Shown here piece after piece: positions 1-12,364 of a DNA stretch of 37,918 nt. Where the stretch lies: the NCBI GenBank assembly GCA_001784735.1, contig MFSB01000006.1:1-37918 (forward strand), read 5' to 3'. Position 1 is the first letter of the stretch. Each line of letters starts with the position of its first letter. This DNA comes from Candidatus Moranbacteria bacterium RIFCSPLOWO2_12_FULL_48_12 (GTDB lineage Bacteria; Patescibacteriota; Minisyncoccia; Moranbacterales; UBA1568). The notes beneath the pieces were generated by a model, which searched no databases, was not told the origin of the DNA, and was given only the letters and a program-made list of their open reading frames with translations. The position numbers and the translations under genes are program-made.

Positions 1-2333
1 TCGCTCTGGAGAGTTGCCGCATCATCGCCGTATTTCTTCTTCTCTTCCTCTGTCCCTTCCGCGTTCTCCGCTTTGCTCAGAAGGACTTTTTTCTTGCCGT
101 CCACCATGCCCACAACGCCGTTTTCCTCAAACAAATGCATGAGCCTGGCCGCCCGCGGATACCCGATACTGAACGCGGTCTGGAGAGAGGTCGTAGAAGC
201 CTTCCCGGTGGCCAAGATAAGCTCTTTGGCCGCTTCATAGAGGTCATCTTCTTTGGCTCCTCCATCCAGAAGATCGAGCTCTTCGATGAGACTGCCCTGA
301 CCCACGTCTCCAAAATCATCCCCGATTTCCTCTTCACCTAAATCCTCCTTCTGCTTGCGGAGAAACGCCGTCACGCGCTTCACCTCGTCCTCGGAAACAA
401 ACGCCCCCTGGACGCGCCTCAGTTCCGTGCCTTCGGATGGCGAGTAGAGCATATCTCCATTGCCGAGCAACTTTTCCGCTCCGCCGGCGGCCAGGATCGT
501 CCGCGAATCGATCTGTGATTTCAATTGGAAAGCGATGCGGGTCGGGATATTGGATTTGATGAGTCCGGTAATGACCGTCACCTCGGGACGCTGGGTGGCG
601 AGCAGAAGATGGATGCCGATAGCGCGCGACTTGGCCGCCAAGCGGTTGATGAGCACTTCGACTTCCTTGCCGTGCATCGACATCAGATCCGCCATTTCAT
701 CGATGACGATGACAAGATACGGAAGGCTCTCGAACGGTTCTTTGGTGACTTTCCCGCTTTCCGCATTCACGACCGTCTTCTGCTCGCCGAGAAGCGCTCG
801 CTCACGATAAGCTACGATGTCCCGGGCGTGGGCCTCTTCCAAAACCTTATACCGGTGTTCCATTTCTCCGACCGCCCAGCGCAGCGTGTTGACGACCTTC
901 TTCATTTCCACAATCACATCCGTTTTCAGATGCGGGATTCCCTTGAAGATCGTCAGCTCCACACGCTTGGGATCAACCAGAATGAATTTTAGATCTTCAG
1001 GAGAATTCTGATACAAGAGAGAAACGATGAGCGTACTGATACACACGCTTTTGCCGGATCCGGTCCGCCCGGCGATAAGAACGTGCGGCATCTTGCGCAA
1101 ATCAGCCAACACGTTTTTCCCGGAAACATCCTGCCCCAGTATGAGAGTCAAGTCGGATTTGCGATCCCGGAATTCCCGGCTCTCAAGAATGGCTTTGAGA
1201 CGGACGGTGGCTACGGATTTATTGGGCACTTCGATACCGATGAGGGATTGCCCCGGAATCGGCGCTTCGATCCGGATAGACTGAGCGGCCAGCGCCAGCG
1301 CCAGATCATTGGAGAGCGTCGTGATGCGCGAAAGCTTCACTCCGAAAGCCGGCCGGAACGTATACTGCGTCACGGTCGGTCCCACCCGCACTTCTCCCGG
1401 CTCAACCGCAATGCCGAAATATTTGAGCGTGCTCTGGATGATATGTTTGTTGCGCTCGGTATCCCCGCCCACCGCCTGACCCGTGGTAGATTCCATGAGA
1501 TCCACCGGCGGCAATTCCCAGCGCACCGAACGCCGCCTGGCTTTGCGCGGACGGATAAAGGCCGGCACCAAAACCGTATCATCCTCTCCTCCGGCTTCCT
1601 CCAGACTTTCCGGAGCTTCTCCGTCTTCTTGAAAAGCGATATTGCGGATATTATTGGCTTCCAAACTTGTGTTCTCCGCCAAAGATCCAGCTACTTCGGG
1701 AGGAACAACTTCGCTCTTGGCTTCTGGAGTCGAATCATTCATCGCCACTTCTCCTTCCGCCACTTCCTCTTGTGGTTTCCCTCGCCATTTCTCCTGCAAA
1801 CGTTCAAAAGAACGGATGAGCGAAACATTGAACGCGGCAATCACCCCCACGGTAAAGAGCGCGATAAGAATAATCGTGCCGGCCGCTTTACCGGTAAAAT
1901 TGCCCAGCACATACGCGAAACCGAAGCCGATGAAGCCGCCACCCTGTCCGGAGCGCGCCATCTTCAGTAATTCCTTCGTGCCCTCACCGCTATACAAATG
2001 AAATAATCCCAAGACCGCGAAAAAACCGAGAATCAGTCCGATGAACCGCACCGCATCCACCAGAGTGGTCGTCCGACGCTTGAGAAACAAGAGCCCCGCG
2101 ATGATAAAAAGAAACGGTAAAAGCCATTTCCCCCAGCCGAAGGTCAGCCCGAGCCCTGTGTTCAGCCACTCCCCCAGTACCCCCGCCGTATCAAAATACG
2201 CCAACAGGAAAAGCAGCGACAAAGCGAACAAAAAAACCGCCACAATGCTCCGCTTGGCATCGCTGTGCAGGATATCTTCAAAGGTAAACCCGTCGTCTTC
2301 CGGCTCTACCGGTTTCTTTTTCTTTCGTCCCAT
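1..2333 (-). CDS. ftsK: FtsK/SpoIIIE DNA translocase (3' end beyond window)
   Basis: Membrane-anchored ATPase that pumps double-stranded DNA through the division septum during chromosome segregation. About 777 residues are visible. After a basic N-terminus (MGRKKKKPVEPED) there are about four membrane segments within residues 25-170, then a charged linker and the motor domain. The motor has Walker A GRTGSGKS near residue 420 and Walker B LVIVIDEMADL near 538, followed by RAIGIHLLLATQRPEV. A winged-helix gamma-like region containing SIGYPRAARLMHLFEENG lies near residues 700-740, so only a short C-terminal tail is missing. The ATG at 2333 was chosen because the basic N-terminus starts there and a strong promoter lies just upstream. 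No Shine-Dalgarno sequence is visible. Confidence 0.95.
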   Translation of the reverse strand, partial: MGRKKKKPVEPEDDGFTFEDILHSDAKRSIVAVFLFALSLLFLLAYFDTAGVLGEWLNTGLGLTFGWGKWLLPFLFIIAGLLFLKRRTTTLVDAVRFIGLILGFFAVLGLFHLYSGEGTKELLKMARSGQGGGFIGFGFAYVLGNFTGKAAGTIILIALFTVGVIAAFNVSLIRSFERLQEKWRGKPQEEVAEGEVAMNDSTPEAKSEVVPPEVAGSLAENTSLEANNIRNIAFQEDGEAPESLEEAGGEDDTVLVPAFIRPRKARRRSVRWELPPVDLMESTTGQAVGGDTERNKHIIQSTLKYFGIAVEPGEVRVGPTVTQYTFRPAFGVKLSRITTLSNDLALALAAQSIRIEAPIPGQSLIGIEVPNKSVATVRLKAILESREFRDRKSDLTLILGQDVSGKNVLADLRKMPHVLIAGRTGSGKSVCISTLIVSLLYQNSPEDLKFILVDPKRVELTIFKGIPHLKTDVIVEMKKVVNTLRWAVGEMEHRYKVLEEAHARDIVAYRERALLGEQKTVVNAESGKVTKEPFESLPYLVIVIDEMADLMSMHGKEVEVLINRLAAKSRAIGIHLLLATQRPEVTVITGLIKSNIPTRIAFQLKSQIDSRTILAAGGAEKLLGNGDMLYSPSEGTELRRVQGAFVSEDEVKRVTAFLRKQKEDLGEEEIGDDFGDVGQGSLIEELDLLDGGAKEDDLYEAAKELILATGKASTTSLQTAFSIGYPRAARLMHLFEENGVVGMVDGKKKVLLSKAENAEGTEEEKKKYGDDAATLQS

Positions 2334-2365
2334 AGTGCAGTATGAATTTTTGTTCCAATAGCCAA

Positions 2366-2395
2366 AGTATAGCATAAAAAGAAGCCTTTCTTCAA
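2366..2395 (-). promoter_or_regulatory. Promoter of ftsK
   Basis: On the minus strand TTGAAG (2395-2390) is followed after 18 nt by TATACT (2371-2366), preceded by TGC, an extended -10. The predicted transcription start is about 25 nt upstream of the ftsK ATG, so ftsK need not depend on the small genes before it. Confidence 0.6.
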
Positions 2396-2441
2396 AACAG
2401 AAAGACTCCCTTGACAACATTTTTTTAGGTTGTGCTCGGTA

Positions 2442-2840
2442 TCAATGAATTGTCGCCAATCGACGCTTATCCTTCTTCTCTGATGCCGATCGATTCTTTT
2501 TACCTCCAATTTCTCCATTTTCAAACTGCCGCAGCAACTCATTGACCCGTTCGAAATCGGCTTGCTCTTTTTTTAAAATTTCTACAGCACCTTCATTTTG
2601 CACGCTTACTTCAATGGTGCTCTGCATGCCTGCAGCCAACGAATGATGCGCTGCGGATTCAAGCGCTACGGATCCAGGTATCTCTAGCCCCATACCATGC
2701 AGACTGTGTGATTTAACCAACATGTTTAATCCCACATCGACGAGTTCCGGCGGTTTGTTACTGGGATGCTTGTGGCGCAGCGGTTTAGCGCCCTTGACTG
2801 CTTCGCTTTGATTTATAAGTTGTTCGTCGAATCTTTTCAT
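2442..2840 (-). CDS. Hypothetical protein, 132 aa
   Basis: I do not recognise this protein. It is hydrophilic and lacks a signal peptide or membrane segment. The middle is Ala/His/Ser-rich (VALESAAHHSLAAGMQ), then comes a predicted helical stretch (VEILKKEQADFERVNELLRQFE) and a lysine-rich tail (SASEKKDKRRLATIH). The start is supported by AGGGA six nucleotides upstream and by a gap of only two nucleotides from the stop of the preceding gene, which suggests translational coupling. It is the last of three co-directional small genes ahead of ftsK. A soluble structural or nucleic-acid-associated role is possible, but nothing in the sequence proves it. Confidence 0.6.
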   Translation of the reverse strand: MKRFDEQLINQSEAVKGAKPLRHKHPSNKPPELVDVGLNMLVKSHSLHGMGLEIPGSVALESAAHHSLAAGMQSTIEVSVQNEGAVEILKKEQADFERVNELLRQFENGEIGGKKNRSASEKKDKRRLATIH

Positions 2841-2842
2841 AT

Positions 2843-3232
2843 CTATCCCTGCGGACTCTGAATTTTCTTCAAAAGATCATCGGCGTGCTGTTTTTCCGTG
2901 TCTTTGACAACACTTTTGGCTTCTTCTTCAAGAGCTGAAACTTCAGTTTTAAAATCGCTTTCTGCCTGATCCACCTCGGTTATCATCGTATCAAATGCGG
3001 CCTTGTATTCTGGATCATTTTCATCGAGCTTCACGCCAGCCTCATCATAGAGCTTATCAATGTCTGCCTGCTTGCCATCAATCTGCGCCTGAAAGGCATC
3101 GGCGACAATATCCATCGTCTCAGCTGAGACCTCCGCTTCCGGTTCGCCGGGAACCAAAGCGATGATCGCTCCCTTGCTTGCCTCGTCGATATCGTACGCT
3201 CTGATTTTTTGGAGTAGATCGTTCTTTGTCAT
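2843..3232 (-). CDS. Hypothetical acidic helical protein, 129 aa
   Basis: Unrecognised. The protein is strongly acidic and predicted mostly helical, with heptad-like segments (AFQAQIDGKQADIDKLYDEA and VSALEEEAKSVVKDTEKQ) that suggest a coiled coil. It has no cysteines, signal peptide or membrane segment. The N-terminus (MTKNDLLQKIRAYDIDEASK) resembles a short helical bundle. It lies 35 nt after the upstream 230-aa gene and 2 nt before the downstream 132-aa gene, so the three probably form one transcript. The gene pair may encode interacting proteins, but that rests on coupling alone. Confidence 0.65.
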   Translation of the reverse strand: MTKNDLLQKIRAYDIDEASKGAIIALVPGEPEAEVSAETMDIVADAFQAQIDGKQADIDKLYDEAGVKLDENDPEYKAAFDTMITEVDQAESDFKTEVSALEEEAKSVVKDTEKQHADDLLKKIQSPQG

Positions 3233-3267
3233 AATTGTGCATTTGTTATTATAAAGGTAACATAAAA

Positions 3268-3960
3268 TTACATCGCCATTAACCTTACAAAAAATCCGCT
3301 CGAAGCTTTGAGCTGCGCCAGCTCTCTCTCTTTCATTCTTATCAGCTCGGCCCGCTCCTCAGCCATCTTTTGCCTTTCTTCCATTTTATTTCTCACTTGC
3401 ATAATTTTTTCCAACGCCCGTGCCTTAAGAGCATTCTTCTTTTCACTGAAAGTATTCTTTGCGCTATCCACGCGCATCTTAGCATTCATATAGGCACTCA
3501 TCCCGCGCTCCTGCAAATTCTGAACTTTTTCTCGTCCAGATTGATAGATTTCACTTGCACCAGCCCTGACACTTTCTCCTACCTGGAAACCTTTCTCAAC
3601 GACACTTTCACCGAAAGCACGAGACATGTCAGCTGCTCTGGTCACATGAGTCTCAACACCCTGCTTGACCGCTGTCCCGGCATCACGAATCATTTCCGGT
3701 GCGGCAAACGCCGTATTTAATGTTTTCTCCGCTCCTCCCTTGAGCGCTCCACCCCATGCTTTCATCGTCTCCAACGCACCACTAATCCGGCTTTTGAAAA
3801 AGCTCTTCACTGAGTCAACGCGAGCGCCCCCGATATCTTCGTACGATTTTGGTTGTTCAATAGATGCGTCATTGGCTGCCTCTATCGGCGGCGTCATTTC
3901 TTCTCGCGCTGAATCTGGTAACTCACGCTTCACTCCAAGATTTTTACGTTCTCCCAACAT
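3268..3960 (-). CDS. Hypothetical coiled-coil protein, 230 aa
   Basis: Unrecognised. An N-terminal polar region (about 1-45) is followed by amphipathic Ala/Gly/Val-rich repeats (VDSVKSFFKSRISGALETMK, TAVKQGVETHVTRAADMSRA, VEKGFQVGESVRAGASEIYQ) that look like LEA/apolipoprotein-type 11-residue helices. A long charged coiled coil follows (about 150-220: EKIMQVRNKMEERQKMAEER). The C-terminal SSGFFVRLMAM is hydrophobic. It may be a membrane-surface or stress-protective helical protein, inferred from composition only. It is first in the three-gene set and lies downstream of two terminators that isolate it from rpoC. Confidence 0.65.
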   Translation of the reverse strand: MLGERKNLGVKRELPDSAREEMTPPIEAANDASIEQPKSYEDIGGARVDSVKSFFKSRISGALETMKAWGGALKGGAEKTLNTAFAAPEMIRDAGTAVKQGVETHVTRAADMSRAFGESVVEKGFQVGESVRAGASEIYQSGREKVQNLQERGMSAYMNAKMRVDSAKNTFSEKKNALKARALEKIMQVRNKMEERQKMAEERAELIRMKERELAQLKASSGFFVRLMAM

Positions 3961-4036
3961 ACTCGTTTATCGCTAATTATTATGAATTTATTACTTCTAT
4001 TCTACTCTCATTCCTCTTTTTTACAAAGAAAAAAAG

Positions 4037-4064
4037 AAAAACGGGCGCTATACACCCGTTTTTT
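4037..4064. terminator. Rho-independent terminator, probably bidirectional
   Basis: AAAAACGGG and CCCGTTTTT flank a 9-nt loop, with T runs on both strands. It lies between rpoC and the small-gene cluster. Confidence 0.6.
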
Positions 4065-4087
4065 CTCTGCACTAAACCCATTATAGC

Positions 4088-4124
4088 ACAAAAAACGCTC
4101 CCCCGCAAGAGGGAAGAGCGTTTT
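4088..4124 (-). terminator. Rho-independent terminator downstream of rpoC
   Basis: On the minus strand the stem AAAACGCTC/GAGCGTTTT, extended by CCC/GGG, is followed by TTTTTTG. It probably ends the rpoB-rpoC transcript. Confidence 0.75.
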
Positions 4125-4144
4125 GAGAAGTAAGGCACATGTCC

Positions 4145-4305
4145 ACCCCAGTCACATATTTTGATAGGACTGCTATTTATTTGAGATGTGAGCCAGCCTC
4201 GACGCCCGCTTCGCCGAATCGAGGCGAGTCTAGGCGGGCCGAGAGGCGGCTACGCCTTAAAACTCACACAAAAGTTACGTTTTCCTTGAATATGTGACGG
4301 GGGTA
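4145..4305. repeat. Inverted-repeat element A, with a nested GC palindrome
   Basis: The left foot ACCCCAGTCACATATT (4145-4160) is matched by AATATGTGACGGGGGTA (4289-4305). Inner arms TGTGAG/CTCACA continue the stem. A GC-rich palindrome, GCCCGCTTCGCC...GCGGGC (4204-4239), sits in the middle. The element abuts the rpoC stop codon. It belongs to the same family as elements B-E. Confidence 0.75.
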
Positions 4306-4307
4306 AA

Positions 4308-7300
4308 TTACCGAGCTCGCGGCTGGCCCGGTTCGCGGTAGCCGGTACCGGCCGGGATGAGGCGTCCGATGATGACGTTTTCCTTGAGCCCCCGCAGACG
4401 GTCCTCTTTGCCCTGCACGGCGGCATTGATGAGCACGCGCGCGGTCTCCATAAAGGAGGCGGCGGAGAGGAAAGATTCGGTGGAGAGCGCCACTTTGGTA
4501 ATCCCCAAGACCATCGATTCGCCGACGGCTTCGCTCCCCTTCTTGCCGATGGCAACTTCATTGGCTTCGAGAAATTGGTCTTTCTCGACGATGTCTCCGG
4601 GAAGAAGCACGGTATCGCCCGGATCAGTCACGCGCACCCGGGAAAGCATCTGACGGATAATCACTTCGATATGCTTGTCGTTGATGCCCTCGCCCTGCGC
4701 GGCATAGATTTCTTCGATTTCGCGGATGATGTAGCGATGCACCGCTTCCTGGCCCATCACCGTGAAGAGTTTGCGAAGATCGATATGCCCCTCAGAGAGG
4801 ATGGCGCCGACGGAAACGAGATCCCCTTCCTTGACACGAAGTCCCACGTTGGCCGGAGCCTGATATTCATAGAGTTTCTTGCCCTGATCCTCAACCGTGA
4901 TCTTGATGACTTTGGCATTGTCTTTGATGATCGTCTTCACCTGGCCGTCCGCTTCGGAAAGAATGGCTTCCGTCTTCGGCACGCGGGCTTCAAAAATCTC
5001 TTCTACCCGCGGCAGACCCTGGGTGATGTCCGAACCGGCCACACCCCCGACATGAAAGGTCCGCATGGTGAGCTGAGTGCCCGGCTCGCCGATGGCCTGA
5101 GCGGCCACTACGCCGACGGACGCTCCGAGTTCGACCAAGGCGTTTCGGCCGAGATCGATGCCGTAGCACATCCGACAAACGCCGCGCCGGGATTTGCACG
5201 TCACCAGGCTGCGGATCTTCACCTTGACGATATTCTTCCTCTCGATCGCTTTGGCCTGAGCCTTGGAAATGAGGATGCCTTTTTTCACGATCACCTCCTT
5301 GGTGTCCGGATCCTTGAGCGTCTCGACGGTCGTGCGGCCTTCCACACGCAAAGCATAGCTATGGCCGATAGCGTCGGAATCCTCGCGGTAGAGATAGACG
5401 CCTTCCGTATCCTCGCAATCTTCTTCGCGGACGATGATGTCCTGCGCCACATCGACAAGGCGGCGCGTCAAATAACCGGCAGTCGCGGTCCGAAGAGCGG
5501 TATCTGCCATCCCTTTGCGGGCGCCGTGCGTCGAAATGAAATATTCGAGAACATTGAAGCCTTCTTTGAAGGAGCTCTTGACCGGCAGTTCGATGGTTTC
5601 CCCCGTCGGTCCGGACATGAGCCCCTTCATACCGGTCATCTGCACGACGACGGATTCGGAACCGCGGGCTTTGGAAAAGATCATCGAATATACAGGACCT
5701 TCCTTGTCGAGCGAGGCGCGCACCGCGTCGGTGATCTTATTCTTGGTTTCGTTCCAGATTTCGATGACGCGATTGCGGCGCTCCTCGTTGGTGAGAAGCC
5801 CCATATTATATTGGTCTTTCACCTCTCTCACCTGGATTTCTGCGGCCGCCATATGCGCCGGCTTTTCCTTCGGCACGATGAGATCATCCATGCCCCAGCT
5901 GATACCGGAGCGGGAAACAGCCCGGAAAGCCAGATCTTTCAGGCGATCGGCAAACTGAGCCGCTTCATCCTGACCGAGCGTCTCGAGGATGCGGGACATG
6001 AGACCCTTCAGATCCTTCTTCACCATTTCTTCGTTCACGAAACGGAGGCTCTCCGGAAGAATGTCATTCAAAAGCACGCGGCCGACAGAAGTTTCGATCA
6101 ATTGGCCATTGTAGGAAAGCTTCACGGCGACATTCACATCCACGATACCGTTTTGATGGGCCAGGATGGCTTCATCTAGAGAGCCGAATATTTTTCCCTG
6201 GCCAAGGCCTTCTGGTTTGATATGCGTGAGATAATATATCCCGAGCACCATATCCAAAGTCGCCGACACGATCGGTTCGCCGGATGCCGGTTTCAAAAGA
6301 TTTTTGGAAGAGAGCATGATGGTCGCGCTCTCATGGCGGGCCTGATCGGTGAGCGGCACATGCACCGCCATCTGGTCGCCGTCGAAGTCGGCATTGAACG
6401 CGGAACAGACCATCGGATGGAGGCGGATGGCCTTGCCTTCGATAAGTACCGGTTGGAATGCCTGAATAGAGAGACGATGGAGTGTCGGCGCGCGGTTCAG
6501 GAGCACGTAATGGTGTTCGATGATTTCGTCGAGGATTTCATACGCTTCTTCCGCTTCGGCGTCCACCATCCGACCGGCGGTACGGACGTTATGAGCCAGC
6601 TCTTTCTCGATCAATTTGTTGATGATGAATGGTTTGAAAAGTTCCAGCGCCATCTTCTTCGGCAGACCGCACTGATGGAGTTTCAATTTCGGACCGACGA
6701 CGATGACGCTCCGTCCGGAGTAGTCCACGCGCTTCCCCAACAGGTTCTGGCGAAAACGCCCTTGCTTGCCTTTGAGAGCGTCAGCCAGCGAACGGAGCGC
6801 GCGGCGCTGACCGGTCGAAGCGGCGGTCGAGGCTTGGCCTCGACGAGCGCTGTTATCGAAGAGTGCGTCCACCGCTTCCTGCAGCATTCTTTTTTCATTG
6901 CGGGTAATGACTTCCGGAGCGCCGATAGCCATCAATTTTTTCAAACGGTTGTTGCGATTGATGATGCGGCGGTACAGATCATTCAAGTCAGACGTGGCAA
7001 AACGGCCGCCATCCAGCGCCACCATCGGACGAAGGTCCGGCGGGATGACCGGGATAGAAGTCGGAAGCATCCACTGGAAAGACAATTTCGCCGTCTCGAA
7101 ACCCTGGTACACCTTCAGACGCTGCAGAAGCTTCTTCTGATCGGTCGCTTCGCTATCTGCCAGTTCGGCTTTCAAGACCTTCAATTGCTTTTTGACATCG
7201 ATCTTTTCGAGAATCTTGCGCACCGCTTCAGCTCCGATGCCGGCCGTGAAAATCTGTCCGAAACGGCTGGAGAGGTTGAAGTACTCCACTTCGGAAAGAA

Positions 7301-7901
7301 TCTGGTACGCGCGGAGATTGCGGATTTCATCTTTGGTGGAACGGTACTGTTCTTTGAGTTCCTCGAGAGACTTCTCAAAAGCTTTCGTATCTTTAGCTCC
7401 CGCTTTCAATTCTTTCTGTTTGCTCTTGTATTCTTTCTCCAGCTGTTCCAGCGATTGGGCTTTCAGATCATCATTCACCTCCATGATGATATAGGAGGAA
7501 AAATAAATGACGCGTTCCAGATCCTGCGGAGAAATCCCTAGGACGAGGCCGATCTTGGATGGCACGCCGCGCAAAAACCAGATGTGCGACACCGGCGTGG
7601 CCAGCTTGATATGGCCCATCCGCTCCCGCCGTACGATGGAGCGGGTTACCTCGACGCCGCACTTGTCGCAGACGATGCCGTTGTAGCGGATGCGCTTGTA
7701 TTTGCCGCAGTAGCATTCCCAGTCCTTGGAAGGGCCGAAAATTTTCTCGCAGAACAAGCCATCCGGTTCGTAGCGCTGGGTACGGTAGTTGATGGTTTCC
7801 GGCTTGGTGATCTCGCCGTGCGACCACTCGAGAATCTGGTCCGGGCTGGCGAGCGTCAGGCGCACAGAATCAAAATCGCTCACTTTCGTAATATTTTCCA
7901 T
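4308..7901 (-). CDS. rpoC: DNA-directed RNA polymerase subunit beta'
   Basis: Catalytic clamp subunit of RNA polymerase, 1197 aa, close to the length of Firmicutes-type beta' and without the large proteobacterial insertion. Visible hallmarks are the N-terminal zinc site (CYCGKYKRIRYNGIVCDKCG, about 63-82), lid/rudder sequences around LLGKRVDYSGRSVIVVGP, and the metal-binding NADFDGDQMAVH near residue 500. The trigger-loop region contains SFKEGFNVLEYFISTHGARK. The second zinc site includes CKSRRGVCRMCYG near 900, and the bridge to the C-terminus reads GEPGTQLTMRTFHVGGVAG. It follows rpoB by 38 nt in the usual order. The ATG at 7901 gives the standard N-terminus; no clear Shine-Dalgarno sequence precedes it. 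The 3' end abuts repeat element A and is followed by two terminators. Confidence 0.98.
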   Translation of the reverse strand: MENITKVSDFDSVRLTLASPDQILEWSHGEITKPETINYRTQRYEPDGLFCEKIFGPSKDWECYCGKYKRIRYNGIVCDKCGVEVTRSIVRRERMGHIKLATPVSHIWFLRGVPSKIGLVLGISPQDLERVIYFSSYIIMEVNDDLKAQSLEQLEKEYKSKQKELKAGAKDTKAFEKSLEELKEQYRSTKDEIRNLRAYQILSEVEYFNLSSRFGQIFTAGIGAEAVRKILEKIDVKKQLKVLKAELADSEATDQKKLLQRLKVYQGFETAKLSFQWMLPTSIPVIPPDLRPMVALDGGRFATSDLNDLYRRIINRNNRLKKLMAIGAPEVITRNEKRMLQEAVDALFDNSARRGQASTAASTGQRRALRSLADALKGKQGRFRQNLLGKRVDYSGRSVIVVGPKLKLHQCGLPKKMALELFKPFIINKLIEKELAHNVRTAGRMVDAEAEEAYEILDEIIEHHYVLLNRAPTLHRLSIQAFQPVLIEGKAIRLHPMVCSAFNADFDGDQMAVHVPLTDQARHESATIMLSSKNLLKPASGEPIVSATLDMVLGIYYLTHIKPEGLGQGKIFGSLDEAILAHQNGIVDVNVAVKLSYNGQLIETSVGRVLLNDILPESLRFVNEEMVKKDLKGLMSRILETLGQDEAAQFADRLKDLAFRAVSRSGISWGMDDLIVPKEKPAHMAAAEIQVREVKDQYNMGLLTNEERRNRVIEIWNETKNKITDAVRASLDKEGPVYSMIFSKARGSESVVVQMTGMKGLMSGPTGETIELPVKSSFKEGFNVLEYFISTHGARKGMADTALRTATAGYLTRRLVDVAQDIIVREEDCEDTEGVYLYREDSDAIGHSYALRVEGRTTVETLKDPDTKEVIVKKGILISKAQAKAIERKNIVKVKIRSLVTCKSRRGVCRMCYGIDLGRNALVELGASVGVVAAQAIGEPGTQLTMRTFHVGGVAGSDITQGLPRVEEIFEARVPKTEAILSEADGQVKTIIKDNAKVIKITVEDQGKKLYEYQAPANVGLRVKEGDLVSVGAILSEGHIDLRKLFTVMGQEAVHRYIIREIEEIYAAQGEGINDKHIEVIIRQMLSRVRVTDPGDTVLLPGDIVEKDQFLEANEVAIGKKGSEAVGESMVLGITKVALSTESFLSAASFMETARVLINAAVQGKEDRLRGLKENVIIGRLIPAGTGYREPGQPRAR

Positions 7902-7939
7902 AAGTTTTGATGAAGTAAAAAATTTAAGAAAGTGAGGCG

Positions 7940-11407
<3,468 letters not shown>

Positions 11408-11444
11408 AAAAAGACACTCACGTGGACACTCCTTGCTTCAGGAG

Positions 11445-11462
11445 ATCCGCCATCCGGCGGAT
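11445..11462. repeat. Short hairpin in the rpoB leader
   Basis: ATCCGCC/GGCGGAT forms a 7-bp stem with a 4-nt loop, about 40 nt upstream of the rpoB start codon. Confidence 0.45.
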
Positions 11463-11548
11463 GAAACAAGTAGGACAAATGAGATTATGGGATAAAACTA
11501 TTTGATTGTGGACAGGGCCGTCGTCCGCACCATCGCGCTGAAATGTTA

Positions 11549-11708
11549 GAACTGATCTCAAAAATAGCTTTTAGACGCTTGTTGAGAAATTTCGAGTAGA
11601 AAATCATGAAAAAATAAGAAGGAGTATCGAGATACTTCGACGAGTTTTGAATGATTTTATGCCAAAATTTACGACAAGCAAGTCAAAGATTATTTTTGAG
11701 ATAAGTTC
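11549..11708. repeat. 160-bp full-length imperfect palindrome upstream of rpoB
   Basis: The outer arms GAACTGATCTCAAAAATA and TATTTTTGAGATAAGTTC match at all but one position. The interior stays imperfectly complementary (GCTTGTTGAGAAATTT against the complement of AAATTTACGACAAGC; AAAATCAT against ATGATTTT). The exact centre is AGTATCGAGATACT (11622-11635). The whole unit could fold into one long hairpin as RNA or a cruciform as DNA. Confidence 0.75.
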
Positions 11709-11804
11709 AAGCTTCCTTCACTTAAGCAGCCATTCCAGCCCGCGTCTCGCCCTCCAGACCTGGCACCCACAGGCGATTCGAGACAAAAAAGTCTATATAC
11801 TTTT

Positions 11805-11880
11805 CATCCTTCGACAAAAACTCAGTCATCGACTCCGAGCTCAGACTCGAGGAGGATGACCCTGAGCCCTGTCGAAGGGT
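11805..11880. repeat. CCTTCGACA-type inverted repeat
   Basis: CATCCTTCGACAAAAACTCA (from 11805) is matched by the complement of TGACCCTGAGCCCTGTCGAA (11857-11876). From memory, CCTTCGACAGGCTCAGGGT-type sequences are widespread dispersed palindromes in many bacterial genomes. Confidence 0.6.
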
Positions 11881-11920
11881 CAAATAATACTCTTGACAGT
11901 AACAGGGTTCTTTTTCTTTG

Positions 11921-12054
11921 TCAACCCCGCACTAACTTTTGTCGATCTCTTTTTTTTCATCTCCCTCCATCAAACGGTTTAAGCTTTATTTAAGCTATTC
12001 TAATCAATTGAAGTTTCACAAACAAAGTACTGGATAAAAGTTAGTGCGGGGTCA
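11921..12054. repeat. Inverted-repeat element B
   Basis: TCAACCCCGCACTAACTTTT (11921-11940) is complementary to AAAAGTTAGTGCGGGGTCA (12036-12054). The interior of about 95 bp is AT-rich and contains no open reading frame. Confidence 0.75.
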
Positions 12055-12294
12055 AATAAAAACCAAAAACTGGCTCCCGGGGGCCTTTAGACTAAAAATA
12101 TGTCATTTGTTTTTTTTCTGCTCCACAAAAATTTCAGTGGGAGCGAGCTTTCTTTCTCGCCACCCCAAAAGTATACCCCATGAAATAAATCTTGTAAAGC
12201 GCTCCCTTTTCTTCCTGCTCCCCTGCCCAAGGGGGACTCCCTCTCTTCGAGGGTGAAGGGTGAATCAGAGTTGGGTCAAGGTAATTAGACCATA
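12055..12294. other. Gene-free spacer
   Basis: I see no credible coding region or RNA gene here. The stretch is pyrimidine-rich with short G/C runs (CCTGCCCAAGGGGGACTCCC) and looks like degraded intergenic DNA. Confidence 0.5.
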
Positions 12295-12328
12295 TAGTAC
12301 TTTTCTTGCAATTGCAAGAAAAGTACTA
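12295..12328. repeat. Perfect 34-bp palindrome
   Basis: The half-site TAGTACTTTTCTTGCAA is followed immediately by its exact reverse complement with no spacer. There is no T run, so it is not a typical terminator. It lies 37 nt downstream of the TsaB-like gene. Confidence 0.8.
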
Positions 12329-12364
12329 CGATGCAGATAAGATATGGAAGAAGTTTTTTTGTAT

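Noticed and set aside
1083-1970. Long plus-strand reading frame (295 codons) opposite ftsK
   Set aside because: The minus strand here encodes the FtsK motor domain with intact Walker motifs. The plus-strand translation is arginine/histidine-rich shadow sequence.
4575-7541. Very long plus-strand reading frames (534 and 439 codons) opposite rpoC
   Set aside because: They lie exactly antisense to conserved RpoC domains and have shadow-type composition (Asp/His/Arg/Phe-rich) with no recognisable motif.
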